From: an uncultured Clostridia bacterium
Lineage (GTDB): Bacteria > Bacillota > Clostridia > TANB77 > CAG-508
Reading direction: 5' to 3'
Assembly: GCA_934122035.1 (NCBI GenBank)
Contig: CAKOVP010000007.1
Span: forward strand, 1 to 41,694
DNA length: 41,694 nucleotides
A program made the translations under genes and the position numbers. A model generated the notes under the pieces. That model was given only the letters and a program-made list of their open reading frames with translations, was not told the origin of the DNA and did no database searches. Position 1 is the first letter of the stretch. Each line of letters opens with the position of its first letter. Shown one piece after another: positions 8,498-16,728 of this stretch.

Positions 8498-8755
8498 ATG
8501 AAAAATAAATTTTTCTATATTAAAAAGAATAAGCAGAAAGAAATAAGAAATAATGAAATAATAGCTAGTATAATAAAAACAAAAACAGAATTAAACACAA
8601 GTATAAAAAATTACGAATATGCGGAAAAGGAATTAGTAGATTTTTATTTATATCAAATAAAAGCTTGCCAGGCAAAACTAGATTATTTGATAAAACTTGC
8701 AAAAGAAAATGAAATAGAAGTAAATGCTGAGGTAAAATTAAAATATGAAGCCTAA
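8498..8755 (+). CDS. DUF2508 / YaaL-family protein
   Basis: A small, soluble, Lys- and Glu-rich, largely helical protein of 85-87 residues. The segment ELVDFYLYQIKACQAKLDYLIK resembles the DUF2508 (B. subtilis YaaL) family, which commonly precedes bofA in Firmicutes, as here. Function unknown. Two starts are possible: ATG at 8498 (10 bases after AGGAGG) or GTG at 8492 (only 4 bases after it); I prefer the ATG. The gene is followed by bofA after 122 bases in the same direction, and co-transcription is likely. Confidence 0.8.
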   Translation: MKNKFFYIKKNKQKEIRNNEIIASIIKTKTELNTSIKNYEYAEKELVDFYLYQIKACQAKLDYLIKLAKENEIEVNAEVKLKYEA

Positions 8756-8877
8756 AAATATATAACGAATATTTGTCCAGAAATAATCATAATATTAAAA
8801 AAGAATTTAAATAGAAAGCTATTAAATATTTGAGTTAAATATTTAAAGAACGGAATAAGAAAGGAATTTTATAAAGT

Positions 8878-9138
8878 ATGGACGTAAAAATGATGCTCAT
8901 ATATGTTGCTTGTATAATTGCTATATTTATAATTGGAAAGATTTTTATAGTTCCAATAAAAATAATAGCAAAATTAATAATAAACTCATTGCTAGGTGCA
9001 ATATTGCTCTACATTATTAATATAGTGGGGACAATATGTGGATTACATATTGGAATAAATATTGTAACAACTTTAATAGTGGGGATTCTTGGAATACCAG
9101 GAGCGGTACTTTTAACGATACTATCAATATTTATTTAA
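8878..9138 (+). CDS. bofA: Pro-sigma-K processing inhibitor BofA family protein
   Basis: An 86-residue integral membrane protein with two to three hydrophobic segments. The conserved core runs from KLIINSLLGAILLYIINIV, then GLHIGINIVTTLIVGILGIPG, ending with a hydrophobic tail; this is the BofA family pattern. In Bacillus, BofA sits in the mother-cell forespore membrane and restrains the SpoIVFB protease that activates sigma-K. The length matches the family. AAGGAA lies upstream of the ATG. The downstream palindromic repeat separates it from the convergent glmS. Its presence supports a spore-forming organism, although BofA homologues also occur where SpoIVFB is absent. Confidence 0.88.
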   Translation: MDVKMMLIYVACIIAIFIIGKIFIVPIKIIAKLIINSLLGAILLYIINIVGTICGLHIGINIVTTLIVGILGIPGAVLLTILSIFI

Positions 9139-9187
9139 AAATTCATACAAAGAAAAGTTTGTAAAATTTCAGATAAACAAAATAGAG

Positions 9188-9225
9188 CCTTCGCCCAAAG
9201 GGGACGTCCCTTTTTGGGCGAAAGC
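9188..9225. repeat. Intergenic palindromic repeat copy
   Basis: GCCTTCGCCCAAAGGGGACG then TCCCTTTTTGGGCGAAAGC. Extended arms at both ends. It lies between convergent bofA and glmS, where it could terminate both. Confidence 0.85.
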
Positions 9226-9237
9226 TATTTTTATGTT

Positions 9238-11082
9238 TTATTCAACTGTTACAGATTTTGCAAGATTTCTTGGTTTATCTACGTCTAAGCCTTTATTCTT
9301 AGAAATATAATAAGACAATAACTGTAATGGAACTACAGAAAGTATAGGGGAGATTAGTTCGTTTGTATCAGGTATATTTATTACATAACTAAAATTATTA
9401 TTTGGTAAAACCTTATTTGTAATTATTAAGGTTTTAGCACCTCTTGTAATTACTTCCTGAATATTACTTATAGACTTTTCAACTAGTTCATTATTTGTAA
9501 TTATACCTATTACTGTAACTCCATTTTCTATTAAAGCAATTGGTCCGTGTTTTAATTCACCTGCTGCATAGGCTTCTGAATGAATATATGAAATTTCTTT
9601 TAATTTTAAAGAACCTTCTAATGCTACGTCGTAGTCAGTGCCTCTACCTAAAAAGAACATATCTTTTTGAGTGTAAACTTTATTTGCAAATTCCTTTATA
9701 CTTTCTGCTTCTCCAAGTACTGTTTCTATTTTAGAAGGTAAATCTAGAAGAGAATGTTTTAATTCTTCAATTTTATCTTTTGGATAAGAGCCTAAAACTT
9801 CGGCAAAATACATACCAAGAATAGCTATTAAGCAAACTTGAGAAGTGTATGCTTTTGTTGATGCAACTGCTATTTCTGGTCCTGCATGTGTATAAATTGT
9901 GTAATCTGCTTCTCTTGTAATTGTACTACCAATTACATTTGATATAGCAAGAGTTCTGGCTCCTTTTTCTTTAGAAAGTCTAAGTGCTGCAAGAGTGTCT
10001 GCAGTTTCTCCGGATTGACTTACAAAAATACATAGTGTTTTTTCATCTATAATAGGATTTCTGTATCTAAATTCAGATGCAATGTCAACTTCGGTAGGAA
10101 TTCTGCAAAGTTTTTCAAAGATATTTTTTCCAACTAATCCTGCGTGCATTGCAGTACCACAAGCTACTATAAAAATTTTATTAATAGACTCTAAATATTC
10201 TTTAGAAATATCTATATCATCAAAACTACATTTTTCACCTAATTTAAATCTAGAACCAATTGTTTCACGAATTGCAGTTGGTTGCTCATAAATTTCCTTA
10301 AGCATATAATCTTCAAATCCGTCTTTTTCGGCAGAAGAAGCGTCCCACTCAATATTTTTAATTTCCTTATTATGAGAAACCAAATTCATATCATAAAAAT
10401 TAATTTTATCCTTATAAACAAGTGCCAATTCATTATCATTTAAAAGATAAAAATCTTTTGTGTAGCGTAAAACTGCTGGAATATCTGAAGCAACAAAATT
10501 TTCTCCATTTCCTTTTCCTATTACCAAAGGACTATCTTTTCTAATAACAATAATTTCATCTGGGTAAAATGCAGATAAAATTTCTAAAGCATAACTTCCT
10601 TTTAAATCCGATATTGCATTTTTTACAGCCTTTAAGAATTTTTCATCAGTATTTTCAGACTCATCTTTAGAAAAATAATAATGAATTAAATTTGGAATAA
10701 CTTCTGTATCTGTTTGAGAATAAAAGGTATAGCCATTATCTAATAAAAATTTTCTCAAATCTGCATAATTTTCTATTATTCCATTATGAACAACTGCAAA
10801 GTTACCACTATTATCTGTATGAGGATGAGAATTTTCTCTTGCTGGTTTTCCATGAGTTGCCCATCTTGTATGAGCAATACCAACTGTTCCTGTTAATTTT
10901 TCCATTTCTGGTAAAACCTCTAAATTTGCGACTCTACCTTTTTCTTTTACAATATCAATTTTTCCATTTTCTATAGTTGCAATTCCTGCAGAATCGTAAC
11001 CTCTATATTCTAGGCATTTTAGCCCATTAATTAAAACTTCTTTAGCTTTTTGAGTGCCAACGTAACCTACTATTCCACACAT
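9238..11082 (-). CDS. glmS: Glutamine-fructose-6-phosphate aminotransferase
   Basis: Makes glucosamine-6-phosphate from fructose-6-phosphate and glutamine, the first step to UDP-GlcNAc and peptidoglycan. The true start is the ATG at 11082, because the protein must begin MCGIVGYVG: Cys2 becomes the N-terminal nucleophile after Met removal. AUAGGAGG lies 6 bases upstream. A longer frame is open to 11289 but runs through the ribozyme and is not protein. The amidotransferase domain (HTRWATHG, HNGIIENY) is followed by two SIS domains (ACGTAMHAG, SQSGETADT, TKAYTSQ) and ends KSVTVE. Its 614 residues fit the family. Expression should fall when glucosamine-6-phosphate activates the upstream ribozyme. 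Confidence 0.97.
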   Translation of the reverse strand: MCGIVGYVGTQKAKEVLINGLKCLEYRGYDSAGIATIENGKIDIVKEKGRVANLEVLPEMEKLTGTVGIAHTRWATHGKPARENSHPHTDNSGNFAVVHNGIIENYADLRKFLLDNGYTFYSQTDTEVIPNLIHYYFSKDESENTDEKFLKAVKNAISDLKGSYALEILSAFYPDEIIVIRKDSPLVIGKGNGENFVASDIPAVLRYTKDFYLLNDNELALVYKDKINFYDMNLVSHNKEIKNIEWDASSAEKDGFEDYMLKEIYEQPTAIRETIGSRFKLGEKCSFDDIDISKEYLESINKIFIVACGTAMHAGLVGKNIFEKLCRIPTEVDIASEFRYRNPIIDEKTLCIFVSQSGETADTLAALRLSKEKGARTLAISNVIGSTITREADYTIYTHAGPEIAVASTKAYTSQVCLIAILGMYFAEVLGSYPKDKIEELKHSLLDLPSKIETVLGEAESIKEFANKVYTQKDMFFLGRGTDYDVALEGSLKLKEISYIHSEAYAAGELKHGPIALIENGVTVIGIITNNELVEKSISNIQEVITRGAKTLIITNKVLPNNNFSYVINIPDTNELISPILSVVPLQLLSYYISKNKGLDVDKPRNLAKSVTVE

Positions 11083-11179
11083 AGTAAACCTCCTATAAAA
11101 TACATAACTAAATAATATCAAAGTAAAAATACTTTGATTATAATATGATATAAAAGGCATAAAATAATACATACTTAAA

Positions 11180-11305
11180 ATTAAATTTGTTCTAACATTG
11201 CTATTAGTTTTTGTTAATTTTTGAGGACCGTAGAAAGCCCTAGAGAATCCGCCGAATATTTCGATAAACTCTAACCTCGTCAACAGCAAACGCTGTCCTG
11301 GCGCT
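11180..11305 (-). ncRNA. glmS ribozyme: glmS ribozyme (glucosamine-6-phosphate-activated)
   Basis: On the minus strand the hallmark pieces appear in order: the cleavage site before AGCGCCAGGAC (cut expected between the bases at 11305 and 11304), the P2 hairpin ACAGCGTTTGCTGT, TTGACGAGG, then TTATCGAAATATTCGGCGGA and AGGGC, followed by a P4-like hairpin (ACTAAT...GTTAG). This is the conserved glmS riboswitch-ribozyme, which self-cleaves when glucosamine-6-phosphate binds and so lowers glmS mRNA. The 3' limit is estimated. An extra hairpin (ATCAAAGTA/TACTTTGAT, about 11118-11138) lies between the ribozyme and the start codon. Confidence 0.95.
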
Positions 11306-11358
11306 AAAAAAGAACTCCTTTCTTACTAAAAATTTTATTTTATGCTTATATGGATATA

Positions 11359-11387
11359 ATATTACACTAAAAGATAAAATGTATCAA
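11359..11387 (-). promoter_or_regulatory. Promoter of glmS ribozyme-glmS transcript
   Basis: Minus strand TTGATA (11382-11387), 17-base spacer, TAATAT (11359-11364). It starts transcription about 45 bases before the ribozyme cleavage site, so a short 5' fragment would be released on cleavage. Confidence 0.6.
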
Positions 11388-11405
11388 GATTTATATACAA
11401 AATTA

Positions 11406-11434
11406 CAGACAAAAAGTCTATTTTATAGTATAAT
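11406..11434 (+). promoter_or_regulatory. Promoter for the alpha-CTD-like gene
   Basis: CAGACA (11406-11411), 17-base spacer, TATAAT (11429-11434). The -10 is perfect and the -35 weak. It shows that the coding start must be downstream, supporting the ATG at 11472 over earlier candidates. Confidence 0.5.
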
Positions 11435-11471
11435 ATATGTAGAAAAATGGCGAAAAATGAAAGGAATAAGA

Positions 11472-11750
11472 ATGGGGAAAGTAACAAAGAAACCAAAAGC
11501 ATATGACAAACCAAATAAGAAAGAAAAACAAAATGAAAAATTAAAAGAATTGAAAATTAATGTAAAGAACACTCCTGAACCAATTGAAACATTAAAATTT
11601 TCTGATAAAACTTATAATTGTTTGAAAAATGCTAGAATAAACAATGTGAAAAATTTAACAGATATGTCTTTGGAAGAACTTTCAAAAATAAAAGGATTAG
11701 ATGAAGAATCATTAAAAGAGATAATGAAAAAATTATATAATAAATTTTAA
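11472..11750 (+). CDS. Free-standing RNA polymerase alpha-CTD-like protein (92 aa)
   Basis: The N-terminal third (about 35 residues) is Lys-rich and probably disordered. The rest matches the alpha-subunit C-terminal domain pattern: PIETLKFSDKTYNCLKNARI, then NNVKNLTDMSLEELSKIKGL, then DEESLKEIMKKL. In RNA polymerase this helix-hairpin-helix-like fold binds UP-element DNA and activators; a lone copy might bind DNA, compete for such contacts or dock to a partner. That role is inference. The start at 11472 is chosen because AAAGGA lies 6 bases upstream and the promoter's -10 is at 11429. The gene ends 37 bases before uvrC and is probably co-transcribed with it. The related fusion protein at 13856 carries three such modules. 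Confidence 0.75.
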   Translation: MGKVTKKPKAYDKPNKKEKQNEKLKELKINVKNTPEPIETLKFSDKTYNCLKNARINNVKNLTDMSLEELSKIKGLDEESLKEIMKKLYNKF

Positions 11751-11787
11751 TAACTAAAATTAACTAATAAAGATAATGGAGAAATTT

Positions 11788-13647
11788 ATGTTTGATATAG
11801 AAGCAGAATTAAAAAAATTGCCTAAAAAACCAGGCGTTTATATAATGCACGACAAGAATGACAAAATTATATATGTTGGAAAAGCCGTTGTTTTAAGAAA
11901 TAGAGTTAGGCAGTATTTTAGAAAAAATAAGAAAACAAAAAGAATTCAAAACATGGTTGCTTTAGTTGACCATTTTGAGTATATAGTGTGTGATAATGAG
12001 GCAGAGGCTCTTATTTTGGAGTGTAATCTAATTAAGAAAAACATGCCTAAATTTAACGTGCTTCTTAAAGATGATAAAACATATCCATACATAAAAATAA
12101 ATGTAAAGGCAGACTATCCAGATTTGTATATTACAAGAAGAATTATGAATGATGGTGCTAAATACTTTGGACCATATGCAAACGCTGGAAGTGCCAAAGA
12201 AATGATAGAGTTTATCAAGTCTAGGTATAAAATTAGACAATGCAGAAGCTTTAAATATAAGGATAGACCTTGTTTAAATTATCATATAAAGAAATGCATG
12301 GCTCCTTGTATGGGATATATTAGTAAGGAAGACTATAGAAAACAAATTAATGAAATTATTTCTATTTTAGAAGGCAAGACTGATAGCTTAAAGAAAGAGC
12401 TAGAAGCGGAGATGTTAGAAGCTTCTAAGAAAATGGAATATGAAAAAGCTCAAGAGATAAGAGATAAAATTTTGGCAATAGAGAGAATTTCTCAAAGGCA
12501 AAAGGTCTCAAATATTTCTGAAAACGATATAGATGTAATTGGCTTAGCAAGAAAAGACGAAGAAGTATGCATTGAGATGTTTTATGTTAGAAATAGCAAG
12601 ATGATAGGCAGAGACCACTATATATTCAAAGGTTTAGAAGATGAGGAAGATAGTGAGATAATTTCAAGTTTTATAAAACAATATTATATGGGAAGAACAA
12701 TTCTACCAAATAAGATAATGATAAAAGAAGAGATTGAAGACAAAGATGCAATAGAAATGCTATTAACAGAAGCAGCTGGAAGAAAAGTAGAAATAAAAAC
12801 ACCACAAAAAGGCGAAAAATTGAAATTTGTAGAAATGGCAGAGAACAATGCATTAATCACTTTGCAAAATAAAGAGAAGGACAAATACAATATTTTAGTG
12901 GAATTAAAGCATGTATTAAACTTAGAAAAATTGCCAAGAAAAATAGAATGTTACGATATATCAAACTTATCTGGAACCAATATGGTTGCTGGAATGTGCG
13001 TAATGCAGGATGGAATAATTAAGAAAGAAATGGCAAGAAGATTTAGAATAAAAGAAGTTGTTGGGCAAGATGATCCAGCATGTATGGAAGAAGTAGTAAC
13101 AAGACGTTTAAGACATTCAGTTCCAATTCTAAATGAAGATAAGCCAAACGGATTTGGAGAATTGCCAGATGTAATATTTGCGGATGGTGGCATAACACAA
13201 ATACACGCAATTCAACAGGCAATAAGAAATGTAAACAAAGAAATAGAACAAAAAGCAAAAGAGAAAAACATAGAATTAACAGAAAAAGATAAATTGAACA
13301 TCACAGTATTTGGAATGGTAAAAAACGATAAGCACCAAACTCGTGCTTTAATGAATGACAAAAGAGAAGAACTAGAAATTTCACAAACACTATTAAACAC
13401 AATAACAATGTTCCAAGACGCAGTGCATGACACGGCAATAGGTTATCACAAAAAGCTAAGAAACGAGGAAGTAACAAGATCTGCATTAGACAGTATAAAA
13501 GGAATAGGAACAGTAAAAAAAGTAGAACTATTAAAAAAGTTTGGAACAGTAGAAAACATAGCAAATGCAAGTGTAGAAGAAATAGCAGAACTAAAAGGAA
13601 TAAACGAAGAACTAGCAAGAGAGATAAAAAAAGCACTAGCAAAATAA
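11788..13647 (+). CDS. uvrC: UvrABC excinuclease subunit C
   Basis: Makes the 3' and 5' incisions during nucleotide excision repair with UvrA and UvrB. The N-terminal GIY-YIG nuclease starts at LPKKPGVYIMHD and YVGKAVVLRNRVRQYF. A central Cys-containing segment (CLNYHIKKCMAPC) follows, then a UvrB-interacting UVR motif (KKMEYEKAQEIRDKI). The RNase H-like nuclease has ECYDISNLSGT and FADGG. The C-terminus carries tandem helix-hairpin-helix (IKGIGTVKKVELLKKFG, LKGINEELAREI). I choose the ATG at 11788 (MFDIEAEL), 5 bases after GGAGA, over the ATG at 11776, which has no ribosome binding site. The length of 619 residues is normal. A palindromic repeat pair follows the stop. Confidence 0.95.
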   Translation: MFDIEAELKKLPKKPGVYIMHDKNDKIIYVGKAVVLRNRVRQYFRKNKKTKRIQNMVALVDHFEYIVCDNEAEALILECNLIKKNMPKFNVLLKDDKTYPYIKINVKADYPDLYITRRIMNDGAKYFGPYANAGSAKEMIEFIKSRYKIRQCRSFKYKDRPCLNYHIKKCMAPCMGYISKEDYRKQINEIISILEGKTDSLKKELEAEMLEASKKMEYEKAQEIRDKILAIERISQRQKVSNISENDIDVIGLARKDEEVCIEMFYVRNSKMIGRDHYIFKGLEDEEDSEIISSFIKQYYMGRTILPNKIMIKEEIEDKDAIEMLLTEAAGRKVEIKTPQKGEKLKFVEMAENNALITLQNKEKDKYNILVELKHVLNLEKLPRKIECYDISNLSGTNMVAGMCVMQDGIIKKEMARRFRIKEVVGQDDPACMEEVVTRRLRHSVPILNEDKPNGFGELPDVIFADGGITQIHAIQQAIRNVNKEIEQKAKEKNIELTEKDKLNITVFGMVKNDKHQTRALMNDKREELEISQTLLNTITMFQDAVHDTAIGYHKKLRNEEVTRSALDSIKGIGTVKKVELLKKFGTVENIANASVEEIAELKGINEELAREIKKALAK

Positions 13648-13660
13648 ATTCTTGCTCAAT

Positions 13661-13681
13661 CGTCCAAAGAGAACGTCCCTT
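13661..13681. repeat. Truncated copy of the palindromic repeat
   Basis: CGTCCAAAGAGAACGTCCCT: the left part of the repeat, diverged, running directly into a full copy. The two together look like a tandem insertion or nested copy. Confidence 0.6.
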
Positions 13682-13715
13682 TTCGCCCAAAGGGGACGGC
13701 CCTTTTTGGGCGAAA
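13681..13715. repeat. Intergenic palindromic repeat copy
   Basis: TTTCGCCCAAAGGGGACGG then CCCTTTTTGGGCGAAA. Full copy after uvrC, likely able to act as a hairpin terminator with the TTTTTATAT that follows. Confidence 0.85.
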
Positions 13716-13790
13716 ATTTTTATATAGTAAATATTTTTATATGAAAAAAGCAAGCTATAAGCATGTTTTAGATAAATATTATGTAAAGTA

Positions 13791-13819
13791 ATGACAAAAA
13801 CAAGAAAATATGGTATAAT
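13791..13819 (+). promoter_or_regulatory. Promoter of the sigma-like/alpha-CTD fusion gene
   Basis: ATGACA (13791-13796), 17-base spacer, TATAAT (13814-13819). Close to consensus; the transcript would start near 13826 with a leader of about 30 bases. Confidence 0.75.
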
Positions 13820-13855
13820 AGAGTCGAAGTTTTTTTAAAATGAAAGGTGTTCAAA

Positions 13856-16006
13856 ATGGATAATAAAATTAGCGAGAAACAAAAAACAGATGAAGAAAAT
13901 AAAAATGTAAGACTTACTGATGAAGAAAAAGTAAAATTGTTTGAAGAATTTTTATCAGAACATCCAGGAGAAAAAATCACTAGTAAAACAGTATACAAAG
14001 GTTATAATATTGGCACATATGTAATACAAATTAGACAAAAAATAGTATATAAAAAAGGTTATTGTAGTGAAGAAGTAAGAGCAAAATTACAAGAACTAGG
14101 ACTTTTATATGAAAAAAGAGATTCAATTGAGCAAAAGGTAGAAAACCTAGCTCAGTATTGTAGAACTAATCCTTATGCTTTTTCAAGAAATGAAAAGCAA
14201 ATTCCTGAAAGTTTACAAAAAGATTATGACTACGTAAGAGCGAGACGTTCAAGAGGAAAACTTTCTCCAAGTATTGAAAAAAAATTAGAAAATATAAAAA
14301 TTGGTGGTGTATTTGGTCTTATTAAAAGCGATAAGGACTTATTAAAAAAAGGGAAAATAAGTAATCATGGATTCATTCAAATATATGAAGAATTTAATTC
14401 TTGGGAAGAATTTAAAAATGCATATGTGGAATATTTAGTTGATATGGCAAATCTTAGAAAAAATGAAGATGAAATGATAAAAAGTAGAAAAGAAAATGAA
14501 TTACACCGAATAAAAGCTGAATTACAGGAAAAACATCAAAAGATAATAAGGTTAATGCAACAAAAAGTAATAAATATGCAAAATTTTTATAATATAAATG
14601 TTCCATATGAATATATAGACTTATATCAAGGTGTTTTTGGCTATTTGGATGATGGTTTTATTTTTGATGAGAATACAAGAAAACTACTTGATAAAATAAT
14701 AAACAGACTACCAGAAAAATATATGGAATTATTAAAGAGTAGATATGGAATAGATGGAAGAGAAAGAAAAACTTTAAACGAAATTGCAATAGAAAAGAAA
14801 GTATGTACACAATATATAAGTAGTGAAAATGGCACGGGCGTAAGAAAAATGAGAGTGGAAGCTTTTAGACAGAACTTGTCAAAATCTAAAAATATAGCAG
14901 GTGAAGAATTTATACGAGAATATTTTAAATATGTGGACGTATTTAGCCATAATGATAATAATCACTTACCAGAAGAAATTGTTCAAAAACTAAGTGAAAC
15001 ATACCGTAAAAGAGTAAAAAAACTAGATCCTAAAGAAATAAATAAAAATACAAGTATATTTTTACTGGATTTATCAAAAGAGGCTAGCGATTGCTTAGAA
15101 AAAGCTGAAATTGTAAGTGTAGAAGACATTATTAATATTGATGAAAGAAAAATTGAAGATTTAAAACAAATAGATTCAAATGCAATTGAAGAAATATTAA
15201 ACATGATTAAAAAACTAAAAGAAATTTTGGGAAAAAATGAAAAACCAGAAAATATGAAAATAGAAGAACTTAATTTTTCTATGAGAACATACAATGCGTT
15301 AAAGAGAAATGGAATAAATACGGTTCAAGAGTTAATAGATACACCAGCAGAAAAAATTTCAACAATACCTAATATAGGCGGAATGTGTTTAAATGAAATT
15401 AATGCAGTATTAAGAAAAAAAGGCCTTAAGCTTAAAGATAAAAATACTCAGATTGAAGAAAATATTCAGCCTCAAATACAAAATAAAAATGCTGATGAAA
15501 TAAAAATTGAAGAAGTAGGGCTTCAAGCTAAATATTATAGAAAATTAAGACTAAGTGGAATTGAAACTCTACAACAATTGCTAGATAAAACTGATGAGGA
15601 GCTTTTAAGCATAAACGGTTTGGGAAAAGGAGCTCTAAAGGAAATAAAAAATGAACTTATTGAATTAGGATATTTGAACAAAGAAGAAGAACATAAAAAA
15701 GAAGAAGAATTAGCACAAAGAAGAATAAGAATTGCTGAATTAAAGAAAAAACAAAAAGAAATTTCTAGTAGAATGAAAGAACAAGCAAAAGAAATTTCTC
15801 AAATGGTTAATGGAAGAGTTGATAGTAATACTATACAATTAATCCAAGAAGCGTCTAAACTACTTGCAAAGCAACAACAAGAACTAGATAATATATTAGA
15901 TGAAATAAACAAATTGGAATGCAATGAGATAGTTTCAGAAGAAAACAATCCTGAGTTACAAAATTCTCATATTAAAATGGAAGAGGAAGAACCAGAACGT
16001 GAATAA
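13856..16006 (+). CDS. Sigma-region-4-like / triple alpha-CTD-like fusion protein (716 aa)
   Basis: The N-terminal part (residues about 20-80) resembles DNA-binding helicase-associated repeats (YKGYNIGTYVIQIRQK), a weak match. Residues about 272-335 look like sigma-70 region 4: LLDKIINRLPEKYMELLKSRYG, then ERKTLNEIAIEKKVCTQYIS, a helix-turn-helix. Three alpha-CTD-like modules follow at about 395-455, 467-526 (IEELNFSMRTYNALKRNGI, TVQELIDTPAEKI) and 548-607 (IEEVGLQAKYYRKLRLSGI, TLQQLLDKTDEELLSINGLG). A long Lys/Glu coiled coil (about 608-690) and an acidic tail end it. No region 2, so it is not a stand-alone sigma factor. The start ATG at 13856 is set by AAGGTG 6 bases before; a GTG at 13847 lies inside that site. 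A DNA-binding transcription regulator is the likeliest role, but this is inference. Confidence 0.8.
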   Translation: MDNKISEKQKTDEENKNVRLTDEEKVKLFEEFLSEHPGEKITSKTVYKGYNIGTYVIQIRQKIVYKKGYCSEEVRAKLQELGLLYEKRDSIEQKVENLAQYCRTNPYAFSRNEKQIPESLQKDYDYVRARRSRGKLSPSIEKKLENIKIGGVFGLIKSDKDLLKKGKISNHGFIQIYEEFNSWEEFKNAYVEYLVDMANLRKNEDEMIKSRKENELHRIKAELQEKHQKIIRLMQQKVINMQNFYNINVPYEYIDLYQGVFGYLDDGFIFDENTRKLLDKIINRLPEKYMELLKSRYGIDGRERKTLNEIAIEKKVCTQYISSENGTGVRKMRVEAFRQNLSKSKNIAGEEFIREYFKYVDVFSHNDNNHLPEEIVQKLSETYRKRVKKLDPKEINKNTSIFLLDLSKEASDCLEKAEIVSVEDIINIDERKIEDLKQIDSNAIEEILNMIKKLKEILGKNEKPENMKIEELNFSMRTYNALKRNGINTVQELIDTPAEKISTIPNIGGMCLNEINAVLRKKGLKLKDKNTQIEENIQPQIQNKNADEIKIEEVGLQAKYYRKLRLSGIETLQQLLDKTDEELLSINGLGKGALKEIKNELIELGYLNKEEEHKKEEELAQRRIRIAELKKKQKEISSRMKEQAKEISQMVNGRVDSNTIQLIQEASKLLAKQQQELDNILDEINKLECNEIVSEENNPELQNSHIKMEEEEPERE

Positions 16007-16181
16007 AAAAGAATTTTTGGAAATTTATCAAAAAGTGAAAAATCAAGAAGTAGAAATAAATACTTTAGATAAAGAAATTGTCAGTATGATATTATTATTA
16101 ATGGCTGAAGAGTTAGAAATTAATAGTAAAAAAATAGACACTGCAATTAATCATTTAGAAAAGAAATTATCAAAAAAATAA
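15999..16181 (+). CDS. Small helical protein overlapping the fusion gene (60 aa)
   Basis: Starts at GTG 15999, overlapping the last 8 bases of the preceding gene in another frame, with GAGGAAG upstream inside that gene. This is the signature of translational coupling. The protein is soluble, charged and probably all helical (EIVSMILLLMAEELEINSKK, then a Lys-rich end). It has a loose resemblance in size and helicity to small subunit proteins such as XseB, but I see no convincing match. Tight coupling suggests it partners the fusion protein. It is followed by a palindromic repeat that probably terminates the operon. Confidence 0.65.
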   Translation: MNKKEFLEIYQKVKNQEVEINTLDKEIVSMILLLMAEELEINSKKIDTAINHLEKKLSKK

Positions 16182-16186
16182 AAACA

Positions 16187-16224
16187 AAATCGCCCAAAGG
16201 GGACGTCCCTTTTGGGGCGATTTT
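16187..16224. repeat. Intergenic palindromic repeat copy
   Basis: AAAATCGCCCAAAGGGG, ACGTCCC, TTTTGGGGCGATTTT. Extended arms and a T run after the right arm make this copy a good intrinsic terminator for the upstream gene pair. Confidence 0.85.
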
Positions 16225-16375
16225 CTATTTTAAAAGTTCGAAGATACTTAAATTAGGAGTATCACTTAGAAAAAATAATAAAAATAATGAAATTATAGTC
16301 ATAAATTTACAGTAGTGAGAATATATATAATATTAAGGAATATTTATGGCAGGCTGTAGCCTAAAAGGGGGATTT

Positions 16376-16615
16376 ATGGAGTATTCTAAAGATATTATAT
16401 TAGGAGTGCAATATTTAAGAGGAGAAGACAAGCTTAATAGTAAGACAAAAAAAGAAAAATTATTAAACAAAAAGCATGTAAAAGGCAAAAACAGAATATT
16501 GAAATTTATGAATGAACACAAATTTATAACCTCAATAAGTGTAATGTGTACATTGCTAATTATGCTAGATTTTGTATTGGTATATAGTTTTGTAGAACTA
16601 CTAAAGGGATTATAA
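16376..16615 (+). CDS. Small single-pass membrane protein, unknown function
   Basis: A 79-residue protein with a soluble, Lys-rich N-terminal part and one hydrophobic segment near the C-terminus (ITSISVMCTLLIMLDFVLVY). The start at 16376 is chosen because AAGGGGGA lies 5 bases before it; the ATG at 16346 lacks a site. A possible promoter (TTTACA 16306, TAATAT 16328) precedes it. I do not recognise a family. It sits just upstream of the pilin-like gene in the same direction, 113 bases away, so a surface-related role is possible but not shown. Confidence 0.6.
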   Translation: MEYSKDIILGVQYLRGEDKLNSKTKKEKLLNKKHVKGKNRILKFMNEHKFITSISVMCTLLIMLDFVLVYSFVELLKGL

Positions 16616-16728
16616 TAAATAAAATTCATAATGTTGTTGATTTTATTATTTATTTATTTATGTTATAAATATTTTGCTATTAATTTATATAATTAATTAC
16701 ATAAAAACAAAAGTTGAAGGAGCAAGAA

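Noticed and set aside
11083..11289. Possible N-terminal extension of GlmS by 69 residues
   Set aside because: The extra frame reads through the glmS ribozyme, and GlmS needs Cys at position 2 (MCGIVGY). The ATG at 11082 has a perfect ribosome binding site.
15999..16181. Exonuclease VII small subunit (xseB)
   Set aside because: Size and helical character fit, but the family's conserved pattern is not visible and no xseA is adjacent.
5071..16224. CRISPR array made of the palindromic repeats
   Set aside because: Copies are kilobases apart with genes between, in both orientations, without regular spacers or cas genes.
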